DNA of 64,000 nucleotides from Clostridiales bacterium (GTDB lineage Bacteria > Bacillota > Clostridia > Oscillospirales > Oscillospiraceae), in the NCBI GenBank assembly GCA_019423635.1, contig JAHZBA010000006.1, positions 1-64,000 on the forward strand, written 5' to 3'. The position numbers and the translations under genes are program-made. The notes beneath the pieces are model-generated. The model had not been told where the DNA came from and searched no databases. It saw only the letters and a program-made list of their open reading frames with translations. Positions 16,567 through 24,139 of this stretch are shown piece after piece; positions within the stretch are counted from its first letter, which is position 1, and each line of letters begins with the position of its first letter.

Positions 16567-18138
16567 TCACAGCCGGGAAATATCCCGAGGAATTTTCTTG
16601 AATGTAATGCCCAGCGCTTTCAAATTGTCCGAGCTGATAGAACAGCGGTCAGCGTAAATGACCGTCTCACCCTGTCGCTGGGTCAACCCAGAGAGGAACT
16701 CGTAGTCCAATACGGTGATATTCTGCGGTTTATAGTAAAAATAGTATGCCGTATCGTTAGCACTGCCCAAATAATAGGGACTGTTGTCAGCAGGCGGGGC
16801 ATAGGGCTTGCGGGTTTCCATGTACCACACATATTCCCGTATTTTTTCTGTGCCGACCGCTTCATTTAGGTTGTCCTCAATCAGCAGGGGATTGCCCAAG
16901 TCATAGAAGCTAAAACTGCCGCCAGTGCCCTCCACAGTGTTTTTGCCTTGACCGTAGCCGTCGATGACGCGCTTCACCCGCTCGGCGGTAATGCTGTCGG
17001 CGTAGTCCATCATTTCCACGAGAATAAATTTTCGGTTGCCGCCGTCGGCTTTGTTCATATTTAGGACGGCGTGGGCCGTAGTGCCGGAACCGGCGAAAGA
17101 ATCAAGAATAATGTCACCATCGCCCGTTATCATTTGCAAAAAGAGTATAATTAGCTCAGGCGGTTTAGGAAAATCAAAAGCCTTTCCGTTTCCCATAATC
17201 TCTTTTATTGCTTTTGTTCCCGCTTGTGTATATATTCCAGAAATAATTGAGTAAGGCTTGCTTTTTCTTTGGGTTCCGTCAGCACCATTTAAATATTGCT
17301 TATAATTTACTGTCCATTTTCCGTTCTTCTCTGAAAAGACAAGTTCATTATTTTCCTGCGCCGTTAAAGCTCGTTCCTGAGACCAAAACCATTGTTTTTC
17401 CGGCCAGATTTCGTGGCCCTCATAGTAGAGAGGATATCGTAAGTTTGGACGATCATCCATACTTGTTGTTGCCAGTGGCTGCAATCGGTAAGGCCCTCTT
17501 GTGCCATATCTTTCATCTTTATATTTGTAATACTTCAAAATATTGCCATCTGGCGGCAGTTCCATCTTAGCTACTGTGGATATGTTTTTTGCGAAACACA
17601 AAACGTATTCATGTAAGTGAACGACATAATTGCTTTTAGCCCCACCACCGTAATTGTTTTGCCACACAAAAGTATCTATTCGATTTGAAGCACCAAATAT
17701 TTCATCCATTAACAATTCTAAATATCGGTGCTCGATCTCATCAATACTGATAAATATGACTCCGTTCTCAGCTAGCAGCTTTTGCAATAGCTTCAACCGA
17801 GGATACATCATGCACAGCCACTTGTCGTGGCGGGTCAAGTCCTCACCCTCTTTGCCCACGACCTCACCCAGCCACTTTTTGATTTTGGGATCGTTCACAT
17901 TGTCGTTGTAAACCCAGCCCTCGTTGCCGGTGTTGTACGGCGGATCAATGTAGATGCACTTTACCTGTCTCTCATACCGGGGCAGCAGGGCTTTCAAAGC
18001 CTCCAGATTATCGCCCCGAATAATCATGTTTTCACTGTTCTCGGCACCGTATGTATATTGCTTCTCCAGCACCCGGAATGGGACTTCCTGATGATGGTTA
18101 ATTACTTTCTCTTTTCCGATCCATTCAAGCGTCGGCAT
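16567..18138 (-). CDS. Type III DNA-methyltransferase, Mod subunit
   Basis: A 523-residue beta-class N6-adenine methyltransferase. The catalytic motif IV (IDPPYNTGNEG) comes before the SAM-binding motif I (LDSFAGSGTTAHAVLNMN), the order of the beta class. FISIDEIEH and the N-terminal MPTLEWIGKEKV are typical of type III Mod. The target recognition region (about residues 150-330) is the AT-richer central part. In-frame ATG codons exist upstream to 18183, but GGGAGG 7 nt before the ATG at 18138 fits better. The gene overlaps the membrane-protein gene by 14 bp. It protects host DNA and supplies specificity to Res; the recognition site cannot be read from the sequence. Confidence 0.9.
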   Translation of the reverse strand: MPTLEWIGKEKVINHHQEVPFRVLEKQYTYGAENSENMIIRGDNLEALKALLPRYERQVKCIYIDPPYNTGNEGWVYNDNVNDPKIKKWLGEVVGKEGEDLTRHDKWLCMMYPRLKLLQKLLAENGVIFISIDEIEHRYLELLMDEIFGASNRIDTFVWQNNYGGGAKSNYVVHLHEYVLCFAKNISTVAKMELPPDGNILKYYKYKDERYGTRGPYRLQPLATTSMDDRPNLRYPLYYEGHEIWPEKQWFWSQERALTAQENNELVFSEKNGKWTVNYKQYLNGADGTQRKSKPYSIISGIYTQAGTKAIKEIMGNGKAFDFPKPPELIILFLQMITGDGDIILDSFAGSGTTAHAVLNMNKADGGNRKFILVEMMDYADSITAERVKRVIDGYGQGKNTVEGTGGSFSFYDLGNPLLIEDNLNEAVGTEKIREYVWYMETRKPYAPPADNSPYYLGSANDTAYYFYYKPQNITVLDYEFLSGLTQRQGETVIYADRCSISSDNLKALGITFKKIPRDISRL

Positions 18139-18811
18139 CCGTTTTGCCTCCCATTCCAATATTTTGGGCAAAAAAGTCTTCATAATAGTATAGACTTCTG
18201 GTCAAATATCCAGAAAAGCCAGGATAAATTGCCTCAATGATAATCTGAGTATTATTAAAGAAACTATTTCTTTTTTCGCTAATCCCGCTAACACACTCAG
18301 AAACGAAAAGGTTTAAACTCATCATTGAAAAAGCAAGTAGTGTCAAAAACATCGATCCCGCCTTTGCTGAAAATGGCGGCAAAAATGGTGTGGAAAGAAA
18401 AACAGTAATTGATAGCACAAAACACAATACCGATATGTTATGTAAAAAATGGTTCCTTTTGTTCTTACAGTACTCGCTTGGATGGACACCTAATTCATAG
18501 TGAGATACAAACTGTTCAACATTCTTTTTCACATTTCCGACACTTACAAGGTTGTTAGGTACATTGGCCCTGGAAGAAATCATCCCTTTCAGGAAATTTG
18601 ATGTAAAAAGGCAAATAAAGCGTAATTCATTTCTACCAACTCTGTAAAGAAGCCAACCCTCAAAAATTTCACTTAAGGACATAAATAGTGCTGTCATAGA
18701 AAGACCAAGTAAAATATTATCCAACACAACGATTATTTCAGTAAAGCTCAACAATGAAATAGCAAAATAAACACACGCCATAATCAAAAAAATAAAGTGA
18801 GACTTTTTCAT
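18125..18811 (-). CDS. Four-helix membrane protein of the defence operon, unknown function
   Basis: A 228-residue integral membrane protein I do not recognise. Hydrophobic segments lie at about residues 5-25, 28-48, 124-144 and 150-170. The roughly 70 residues between the second and third are polar and should face one side. The C-terminal 50 residues are soluble (GFSGYLTRSLYYYEDFF). GGAG 8 nt before the ATG supports the start. Its end overlaps the mod gene and the mod ribosome site lies inside it, so translation is coupled. The pattern of two hairpins around a soluble domain is seen in several phage-defence membrane effectors. A similar role is inference from layout and position only. Confidence 0.65.
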   Translation of the reverse strand: MKKSHFIFLIMACVYFAISLLSFTEIIVVLDNILLGLSMTALFMSLSEIFEGWLLYRVGRNELRFICLFTSNFLKGMISSRANVPNNLVSVGNVKKNVEQFVSHYELGVHPSEYCKNKRNHFLHNISVLCFVLSITVFLSTPFLPPFSAKAGSMFLTLLAFSMMSLNLFVSECVSGISEKRNSFFNNTQIIIEAIYPGFSGYLTRSLYYYEDFFAQNIGMGGKTDADA

Positions 18812-18814
18812 AAA

Positions 18815-19006
18815 TCAATCTCCGCTCTTTCTGTACTTTCCGCTTTTTACTCTAGCATCCTTCGGTTTATTTGCATCTGCTGGGACAGCCCAAGTGTTGG
18901 CAATACGCATTGCACCGGGAATACGACCGTCACGACAGAGAATTTGAATCCTGCGTGGGGAAATGCCCCATTTCGCGGAGAGTTGCTTGATAGAAATGTA
19001 GTCCAT
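18815..19006 (-). CDS. Small MerR/excisionase-type HTH protein, first gene of defence operon
   Basis: A 63-residue DNA-binding protein with DYISIKQLSAKWGISPRRIQIL (helix-turn-helix) and GRIPGAMRIANTWAVPADA (wing). GAGGTG precedes the ATG at 19006 by 6 nt, so I prefer it over the GTG at 19015. It is the first gene after a strong promoter and ends 3 bp before the membrane-protein gene. Such proteins often lead restriction or defence clusters and probably set their expression, as an operon autoregulator or controller-like protein. Confidence 0.75.
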   Translation of the reverse strand: MDYISIKQLSAKWGISPRRIQILCRDGRIPGAMRIANTWAVPADANKPKDARVKSGKYRKSGD

Positions 19007-19038
19007 GCTTGACACCTCGCAAAGAACATCTTGCGTCT

Positions 19039-19067
19039 ATTATAGTCGAAGTGGCGAACAAAATCAA
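19039..19067 (-). promoter_or_regulatory. Promoter of the defence operon
   Basis: On the minus strand, TTGATT, a 17-bp spacer and a perfect TATAAT are followed about 30 nt later by the start of the HTH gene. GTTCGCCACTTCGAC in the spacer has partial dyad symmetry and may be the HTH protein's operator. Confidence 0.75.
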
Positions 19068-19364
19068 CATACCTTCCAAAATAACATTTCCAACTTTGCG
19101 GAGTCTTTGTTCCCGCAAAGACTCGAAACAGACTTCTGTCCGCGACAACTGGAAGCCCGTTTCTGCTTGCTGGGAGAATGTTCCACCCCCTTTGAAGAGC
19201 TCTGTTGCCGTGATTGGCTGCACATTCGGGAACCGTTTATCCAGTATTCTGTTACAGTTAGTGGTGGCGTTCAAATTGGCAACCACTCGGATGACTTTAC
19301 AAAAGTGTTGGGAGGAATTTTCTTTCACGGTTTCTCCCAAGCCGAGCAATTTTTGGGATAAAGC

Positions 19365-19500
19365 GTAGAAAAACAGAGGTAAAAAGCAATCAAACACACA
19401 GAATTCTCTTTCGGCAGAGATTCATAGGAACCAGGTTCTCTTTGCAGACGGAGGTGCAATCGGCAAGGGCGTATTGGCAAAGAACTTTTGCCAATACGCC
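19365..19500. repeat. Dispersed repeat D copy 2 with boundary motif and perfect hairpin
   Basis: Positions 19365-19464 align with 3503-3600 and end in the boundary motif TTTGCAGACGGAGGTGCAAT. Immediately after it lies a perfect 14-bp inverted repeat (19468-19481 with 19487-19500, loop GAACT). Neither strand has a following T-run, so it is not a standard terminator; a recombinase or protein-binding site is possible. The 300 bp between the defence promoter and this repeat contain no convincing gene. Confidence 0.55.
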
Positions 19501-19569
19501 CGAAAATGCTTGTATAAGATTTGCCGATAGGGTAAAATGGATATCCAAGATTCATCACATCTGCTGAGA

Positions 19570-20088
19570 GTAGAGGTGTGCGCCTTGACCGTACCAACCA
19601 ACATTAAGCCCCTGTTTTCCGGAAGCGCCGTTGAGTAAGTCAGGATTGAATTAAGGAGACCTGAGATATCGAGACGTCGCTCAAGACCATTTGCGCCTTT
19701 GCCAACAACATCGATAACTGGGGCTGGCTGTGGTTACCTTGTTATCGATGCTGAGAAGGAGGATGGCTATTCTTCTGTGTGACGACTTTTGTTTACTCCA
19801 GTTTCTACCTTCACATGAATATAGAAATGAGGGTAGAAATGGGGACAAAGATAGGACCAAAAATGGGAACAAAAATGGGATCAAAAAACTTGCGGCTAAG
19901 TCCTGCGTTGAATCAGTGGGTAGGTACTCTCCGCAATTACAGAAAATCCGAATGTTACAGTACATGGACTGGCTGACGATTTAGGCATCCCTTAAAATGC
20001 AGTCTCCCGAATCTTGAAAGAACTGCAAGAGAACGGTACCATCAAGAGGGAGGGCTCCAGCCGGAAGGGCTGCTGGGTCATACTATAA
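19570..20088 (+). pseudogene. Decayed AlbA_2-type ATP-binding regulator
   Basis: Pieces of one protein can be read in shifting frames. VCALTVPTNIKPLFSGSAVE begins near 19575, TSLKTICAFANNIDNWG near 19677, and GYLVIDAEKEDGYSS near 19734. A low-complexity EMGTK/GPKMGTKMG linker lies near 19830-19880. A winged-helix tail reads VSRILKELQENG and KREGSSRKGCWVIL up to a stop at 20088. The N-terminal parts match AlbA_2 (Schlafen-like) ATP-binding proteins and the tail matches their usual C-terminal winged helix. Stops, frameshifts and the loss of the central HATPase region mark it as a pseudogene. A related longer copy lies directly downstream. Confidence 0.65.
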
Positions 20089-20231
20089 ATCTAACCACAC
20101 AACCAGCCACAGATGCCGCTGGAAACAGCAGAAAATCAGCACTTAGAAAGTATCGGAAAACAAACGACCCGGAGCGGAAACGAATAAAAACAACAAAAAA
20201 ATATTGCAAAAAATTGCATTTTGCCGTTGAC
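20089..20231. repeat. Right-end repeat B
   Basis: 143 bp that align with 21741-21883 and 3719-3853. It begins one base after the stop of the decayed regulator and ends in GCATTTTGCCGTTGAC, the same 16 bases that precede the tRNA anticodon at the true right end. After TTGAC it runs into the N-truncated regulator gene instead of tRNA. Confidence 0.75.
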
Positions 20232-21605
20232 AAGCTGAAGGTCATGGTTGACTTTCAACTGCACGAATATCAGGGCAGACGCATACTGATATTTGACGTG
20301 GTCAGCCGCCCAATTGGACTGCCCGTACAGGCCGATGGCGTGGCGTGGTGGTATGAAGGAGACAGCCTGATCCCGATGCCGGAGGAGATCCGGCGTGAGA
20401 TCTATGCGGAGTCCGGGATCGACTTCTCGGGGAGCATCTGCCCGACTGCCAGCCTGCGCGATTTAGACGAGGATGCGATTGAGACATTCCGCGACAGGTG
20501 GGTGACGAAGAGTGGAAACCAGCGGCTCATGAGTCTCTCCACGGAACAGCTGCTCCGTGACTGCGAGGCGATCACGGATGATGGGATCACCTATGCGGCC
20601 CTGGTGCTGTTTGGTAAGAGAGAGTCTCTGGGGAAATTCCTGCCCCAGGCGGAGATCGTGTTTGAATACCGCTCTTCGGAGGCCTCGGGGCCGGCGAGCC
20701 AGCGGGAGGAGTTTCGCGTGGGCTTCTTCTCCTGCTATCACCGTCTGTGGGAATTGATCAATCTCCGGAACGACAAACAGCATTACCAAGAGGGGTTCTT
20801 CGTCTACGATATCCCAACATTCAACGAGCGTGTTGTTCGTGAGGCGATTTTGAATGCTGTCAGCCATAGGAATTATCAAATGGGCGGGAGCGTGTTCATT
20901 CGCCAGTATCAGGACCGACTTATGATTGAGAGCCCGGGCGGTCTTCCCAATGGGATCACACTGGAGAACATCCTTGACCGCCAGCTGCCGCGCAACCGCC
21001 GCATCGCGGAGATCCTGGCCCTTTGCGGACTGGTAGAACGGTCCGGGCAGGGAATGAATCTGATCTATGAGCTGAGCATCAAAGAGGCAAAGCAGCTGCC
21101 GGACTTCACAGGCACGGATGAAAATTTTGTCACCCTTACGCTGAATGGTATCGTGCTTGATATGAAGATGCTCTCCGTGATCAACCGGATTGGGAATGAC
21201 CGAATGGAGACGCTCTCCACCGGAGACTTTTTGACGATCAATGCGCTTTATCATGAGCAGGGCGTTGCGGAGAACCTGAAGCCGAGTCTCAAAAAACTGA
21301 GGGAGCTTGGAATCGTAGAGCATGTCGGCCGCAGTAAGTATGTCCTTGCCCGAAATCTGTATGCAGTGGCGGGAAAGGCCGGCGTGCATACACGCATCGT
21401 GGGACTGGATCGGGATACCAATAAGGAATTGCTTTTGAAACATATTCGTAAGAATGGCGAAAGAGGGACCCCGTTTAGAGAGCTGCAACAAGTGCTGCCG
21501 GGGCACAGCCGTAACCAGATCCAGGTTTTGATGCGTGAACTGAGTGCGGAGGGACGCATATATTGCACGGGAAAAACAAAAGCGGCGAAATGGTTTGCAG
21601 CATAG
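20214..21605 (+). CDS. ATP-binding (AlbA_2/HATPase_c_4) regulator, N-terminally truncated
   Basis: The frame encodes 463 residues. AWWYEGDSLIPMPEE and IYAESGIDFSG belong to the end of the AlbA_2 region. VVREAILNAVSHRNYQMGG and MIESPGGLPNGIT, followed by LVERSGQGMNLIYE, form the HATPase_c_4 core. PFRELQQVLPGHSRNQIQVL is the C-terminal winged helix. Complete relatives have roughly another 100 residues at the N-terminus, including the start of AlbA_2. Here that part is replaced exactly by repeat B. The TTG at 20214 lies inside the repeat and lacks a ribosome site; the ATG at 20244 has only a weak AAGG. The protein may be made in short form or not at all. Confidence 0.7.
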   Translation: MHFAVDKLKVMVDFQLHEYQGRRILIFDVVSRPIGLPVQADGVAWWYEGDSLIPMPEEIRREIYAESGIDFSGSICPTASLRDLDEDAIETFRDRWVTKSGNQRLMSLSTEQLLRDCEAITDDGITYAALVLFGKRESLGKFLPQAEIVFEYRSSEASGPASQREEFRVGFFSCYHRLWELINLRNDKQHYQEGFFVYDIPTFNERVVREAILNAVSHRNYQMGGSVFIRQYQDRLMIESPGGLPNGITLENILDRQLPRNRRIAEILALCGLVERSGQGMNLIYELSIKEAKQLPDFTGTDENFVTLTLNGIVLDMKMLSVINRIGNDRMETLSTGDFLTINALYHEQGVAENLKPSLKKLRELGIVEHVGRSKYVLARNLYAVAGKAGVHTRIVGLDRDTNKELLLKHIRKNGERGTPFRELQQVLPGHSRNQIQVLMRELSAEGRIYCTGKTKAAKWFAA

Positions 21606-21612
21606 CTGCGTG

Positions 21613-21665
21613 AATTGCGGATATGTAATTGCGATCGAATTGCGACTTAATTGCGACTTAATTGC
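21613..21665. repeat. Five phased AATTGC repeats
   Basis: AATTGC occurs at 21613, 21627, 21638, 21649 and 21660, so the last four are exactly 11 bp apart. They start 8 bp after the stop of the regulator gene. The period of one helical turn could suit a cooperative DNA-binding protein. A relic of the repetitive linker seen in related proteins is also possible. Confidence 0.5.
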
Positions 21666-21740
21666 TGAAAACTTAAGTTTAACTTGCGGCATGACATCAG
21701 GGACTGCTCTTGCGCCGTATCTCTGCCGCTGCATGGATCG

Positions 21741-21883
21741 ATCTGACCACACTACCAGCCACAGACGCGGTCGGAAACAGTGGAAGCCTTGTTTTCGGAA
21801 AGTGCTGGAAAGCAATTACTCTGGAATAAAAACAACCATAAATAGCGGAAAAAGATTATAAAAAATCGCATTTTGCCGTTGAC
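21741..21883. repeat. Right-end repeat C, adjacent to attR
   Basis: 143 bp that align with copies A (3719) and B (20089). Shared blocks are ATCTGACCACAC, CCAGCCACAG, GGAAACAG and GAAAGTGCTGGAAAGCAA in variant forms, and the final GCATTTTGCCGTTGAC. It joins the tRNA fragment without a gap, so this is the current right end of the element and probably carries the integrase arm sites. Confidence 0.8.
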
Positions 21884-21923
21884 GTGCAGGGGGTCACAGG
21901 TTCGAGTCCTGTATCGTCCACCA
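21879..21923 (+). tRNA. 3' fragment of tRNA-Val(GAC), attR
   Basis: Counting back from the encoded CCA (21921-21923) gives discriminator A, acceptor strand ATCGTCC, T-arm ACAGG-TTCGAGT-CCTGT, variable loop GGGTC, anticodon-stem strand GCAGG and anticodon loop TTGACGT with anticodon GAC at 21881-21883. The bases 5' of the loop (TGCCG) cannot pair with GCAGG and belong to the element, so the tRNA identity ends in the anticodon loop. This is a duplicated attachment core; the functional gene should be at the left end. Confidence 0.9.
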
Positions 21924-21925
21924 CG

Positions 21926-21965
21926 AAACCCGCCGTTTCCTCTCGGAAACGGCGGGTTTTCTTGT
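21926..21965 (+). terminator. Terminator of the tRNA-Val locus
   Basis: A perfect 15-bp stem (21926-21940 with 21945-21959) with loop TCTC is followed by TTCTTGTTTTT. It originally ended the tRNA transcript. A gap without genes continues to 22151. Confidence 0.9.
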
Positions 21966-22151
21966 TTTTCCAATTCTTGATTTGTCAGTAATGTGTTAGT
22001 AGCCGCTGTTTTCTTCCTTTTCCTTCATACGATGATGCCGCACTATACCCCGCCGGGAAATTCGGGTTCTGGCGGCCGGAAGCCGTCCGGCTCATCCGTC
22101 TTTCACTTCAAATAAAACGGGGGTTTCCTCCAAAAATACAGCAATCTGTAT

Positions 22152-22808
22152 TCACTTTCCTAGGGCTTTGACGGCCTTCACCACCCGGCTGGTGCCCAGG
22201 CGGGACGCGCCCAGGCGGAGGAAGTCCTCCGCATCCTTCAGATCTGCGATGCCGCCGGCGGCCTTGATTTTCACACCGGGCCCGATGTGGGCGGCCATGA
22301 GGGCCACGTCCTCCCGGGTGGCGCCGCCGCCTGCAAAGCCGGTGGAGGTCTTGATATAGTCCGCGCCGGAGGCGGTGACGATCTCGCACATCCGGACCTT
22401 CTCCTCCTCCGTGAGGCAGCAGCACTCGATGATGACCTTCAAAATCCGGCCCTCACAGGCGGCCCGGACGGCCTCGATCTCCCCTTGTACGTCGTCCCAG
22501 CGCCGGTCCTTCACCCAGCCCAAATTGATCACCATGTCCACCTCCCCGGCGCCGTTTTTCACGGCGTCGGCGGCCATGAAGCACTTGGCGGCGGTGGTGT
22601 CGTAGCCGTTGGGAAAGCCGATGACGGTACAGATGGGAATCCTCCCTGCCGCATACTCCGCCGCCCGGGCGACAAAGCTGGCCGGAATGCACACGCTGGC
22701 GCAGCCATAGCGGATACCGTCGTCGCAGAGGCTCCGGATCTCCTCCCAGGTAGCCGTTGGAGAGAGCAGGGTATGGTCGCATTTGCTCAAAATGTCTTTC
22801 AGTTCCAT
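22152..22808 (-). CDS. deoC: Deoxyribose-phosphate aldolase
   Basis: 218 residues, the usual DeoC length. The enzyme cleaves 2-deoxyribose-5-phosphate to glyceraldehyde-3-phosphate and acetaldehyde in deoxynucleoside catabolism. Class I aldolase features are visible: CDHTLLSPTATW, the catalytic Lys region LKVIIECCCL, and DYIKTSTGFAGGGAT with the Schiff-base Lys. GPGVKIKAAGGI carries the proton-relay Lys. The frame stays open far upstream, but the family start MELKDILSKCDHTLL at 22808 is preceded by a GGAG site. It follows an MBL-fold hydrolase gene by 14 bp and is probably co-transcribed with it. It is the first chromosomal gene right of the element. Confidence 0.95.
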   Translation of the reverse strand: MELKDILSKCDHTLLSPTATWEEIRSLCDDGIRYGCASVCIPASFVARAAEYAAGRIPICTVIGFPNGYDTTAAKCFMAADAVKNGAGEVDMVINLGWVKDRRWDDVQGEIEAVRAACEGRILKVIIECCCLTEEEKVRMCEIVTASGADYIKTSTGFAGGGATREDVALMAAHIGPGVKIKAAGGIADLKDAEDFLRLGASRLGTSRVVKAVKALGK

Positions 22809-22822
22809 TTCAGCCAGCTCCT

Positions 22823-23803
22823 CTATTCTGTCACATAGTAGCGGCGTTTTCCGCGCTCCTCCCGGTATTGGACCCGCCCCCGGACCTCCAGGTAGTCCAG
22901 GTGGGCCAGGGCCTCCCCCACGGCGAAGAACTTCTGCTCCAGGGGGAAGTCCGCCCAGCTGCGGCTGCGGATCTTCCAGCGCATCCGCCCGGCGATCTCG
23001 TAGCCTGTGAGGCCCGGCTCGTCCCGGACGGTCTCGTAGGCGTCCTCGATCCGCCGCAGGTGGTGGGCGGTCAGCTCGTCCACCCGCTCCCGCAGAACGC
23101 CGCGCTCCGCCCGGTGGGCCGGGAGCAGCAGCTCCACCGGCAGGTCCCGGACCTTCCGGAGGCTCTCCAGATAGCTCCCCAGGGCGTCCGGCATACTCTC
23201 CCAGCGGCAGATGTTGGGGGAGATGTGGAAGAGGACGTGGTCCCCGGCGAAGAGCCACCTGGCCTCCGGCTCGTAGAGGCACATGTGCCCCGGCGTGTGG
23301 CCCGGCGTCAGGATGCACCGGAGACGGTGCCCGCCGTAGGTCAGCTCGTCCCCGTCCCGCAGGTACTGGTACTGCATCCACGCATCCGGCGCCGCCTCCT
23401 GGGCGGGGTTGTTGTCCCAGAGGTGCTCCGTCTCCTCCTGGGTGAAGCCGTCCCGGACATACCGGGCGTAGAGATCCCGCCAGCAGTCGTCGTCCATGTA
23501 GTCCTCCACGCCGGGGCCGTCAATCTCCCCGATAAAGATCCGGCAGCCGGGCCGGATCAGACTGGGGGCCAGCCCCACGTGGTCGCTGTGAAGGTGGGTT
23601 GCGAAGATGTCCAGACGGTCCCGGTCCACGTGCAGCTCCTCCAGCTGCCGCTCCATAGCCAGGCGGCAGGAGGTCCAGCGAAAGCCGGTGTCAATGAGGA
23701 GGCTCCGCTCCCCCTGGATGAGATAGCTGTTCAGGGTCTTCAGGGGACTGCCCTCCAGGGGGATCTCCAGCCGCCAGAGGCCGTCTGCCAGTTGTTCTGC
23801 CAT
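22823..23803 (-). CDS. MBL-fold metallo-hydrolase
   Basis: About 326 residues of the metallo-beta-lactamase superfamily. The metal motif is THLHSDHVGLA, with later ligands in CILTPGHTPGHMCLY and LFAGDHVLFH. The C-terminal 80 residues form a helical/winged region (RIEDAYETVRDEPGLTGYEIAG), as in MBL proteins that carry a C-terminal winged helix. Two ATG codons are possible; GGAG lies 6 nt before the one at 23803, whereas the one at 23815 has a weaker site. It leads a two-gene unit with deoC. The substrate is unknown. Confidence 0.85.
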   Translation of the reverse strand: MAEQLADGLWRLEIPLEGSPLKTLNSYLIQGERSLLIDTGFRWTSCRLAMERQLEELHVDRDRLDIFATHLHSDHVGLAPSLIRPGCRIFIGEIDGPGVEDYMDDDCWRDLYARYVRDGFTQEETEHLWDNNPAQEAAPDAWMQYQYLRDGDELTYGGHRLRCILTPGHTPGHMCLYEPEARWLFAGDHVLFHISPNICRWESMPDALGSYLESLRKVRDLPVELLLPAHRAERGVLRERVDELTAHHLRRIEDAYETVRDEPGLTGYEIAGRMRWKIRSRSWADFPLEQKFFAVGEALAHLDYLEVRGRVQYREERGKRRYYVTE

Positions 23804-23983
23804 GGTATTCTCCATTTCTCTTTGTTTTTGCCTATGATAACAAATGTTTTTTTGTTTGTCCAGAGGGGGCTTCCCCCTGGCCGCGCCCGTCTCACAAATT
23901 TGATCCGCAGGGCGCGATCCATTTTGGGCACACAGCGGTCAATCGAAACTTTTAAAATGTGCCCTGGGACATGTCCTCCCATC

Positions 23984-24139
23984 GGAGATTGTCCGATTCG
24001 GAGATATTTTGTAGAGGCGGATATCATCCGCCCGTCCCACGGGAGAACCGGTATGGGGGGAGACGGGCGGCTGATAGCCGCCCCTACAGCAGCGTTTCAT
24101 GAAGATGCGGACATGATAAACTGCGCAGTCGGACACTCC
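23984..24139. repeat. MITE-like element, copy 1
   Basis: 156 bp ending in GGAG(AT)TGTCC and GGACACTCC inverted termini. Internally it has two arms of the type GGGCGGCTGATAGCCGCCC and no coding potential. The same element, in inverted orientation and with about 45 extra bp in the middle, lies at 33372-33573. It sits in the 467-bp gap upstream of the protease. A further palindrome GGCCCTGTTTGAAACAGGGCC follows near 24219. Confidence 0.75.

Larger units (their letters stand above)
1..21923. mobile_element. Integrated mobilizable element (IME) in tRNA-Val(GAC), left end outside window
   Basis: The segment holds a tyrosine integrase at its left edge, a HUH relaxase with an accessory DNA-binding protein, a candidate oriT, a Rep-like protein and an HTH protein. 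It ends at a partial tRNA-Val. No conjugation pore genes (VirB4, VirD4, VirB6) are present, so it should be mobilized by a helper rather than self-transmissible. Base composition changes from module to module and is unlike the uniform high-GC chromosome to the right. Because the tRNA fragment at the right end is a 3' fragment on the plus strand, the intact tRNA and attL should lie immediately left of position 1, next to the 3' end of int. This is the usual layout for tRNA-targeting integrases. The left boundary is inferred. Confidence 0.8.

Noticed and set aside
19468..19500. Intrinsic terminator
   Set aside because: The 14-bp stem is perfect but neither strand has a T-run after it, and no gene ends nearby.
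1..21923. Self-transmissible conjugative element
   Set aside because: No VirB4, VirD4/T4CP, VirB6 or other mating-pore gene is seen inside the segment, so only mobilization is supported. Genes left of the window remain unseen.
22809..23381. Upstream extension of the deoC frame
   Set aside because: The extension is a shadow of the MBL gene on the same strand; DeoC homology begins at 22808 with a normal start.
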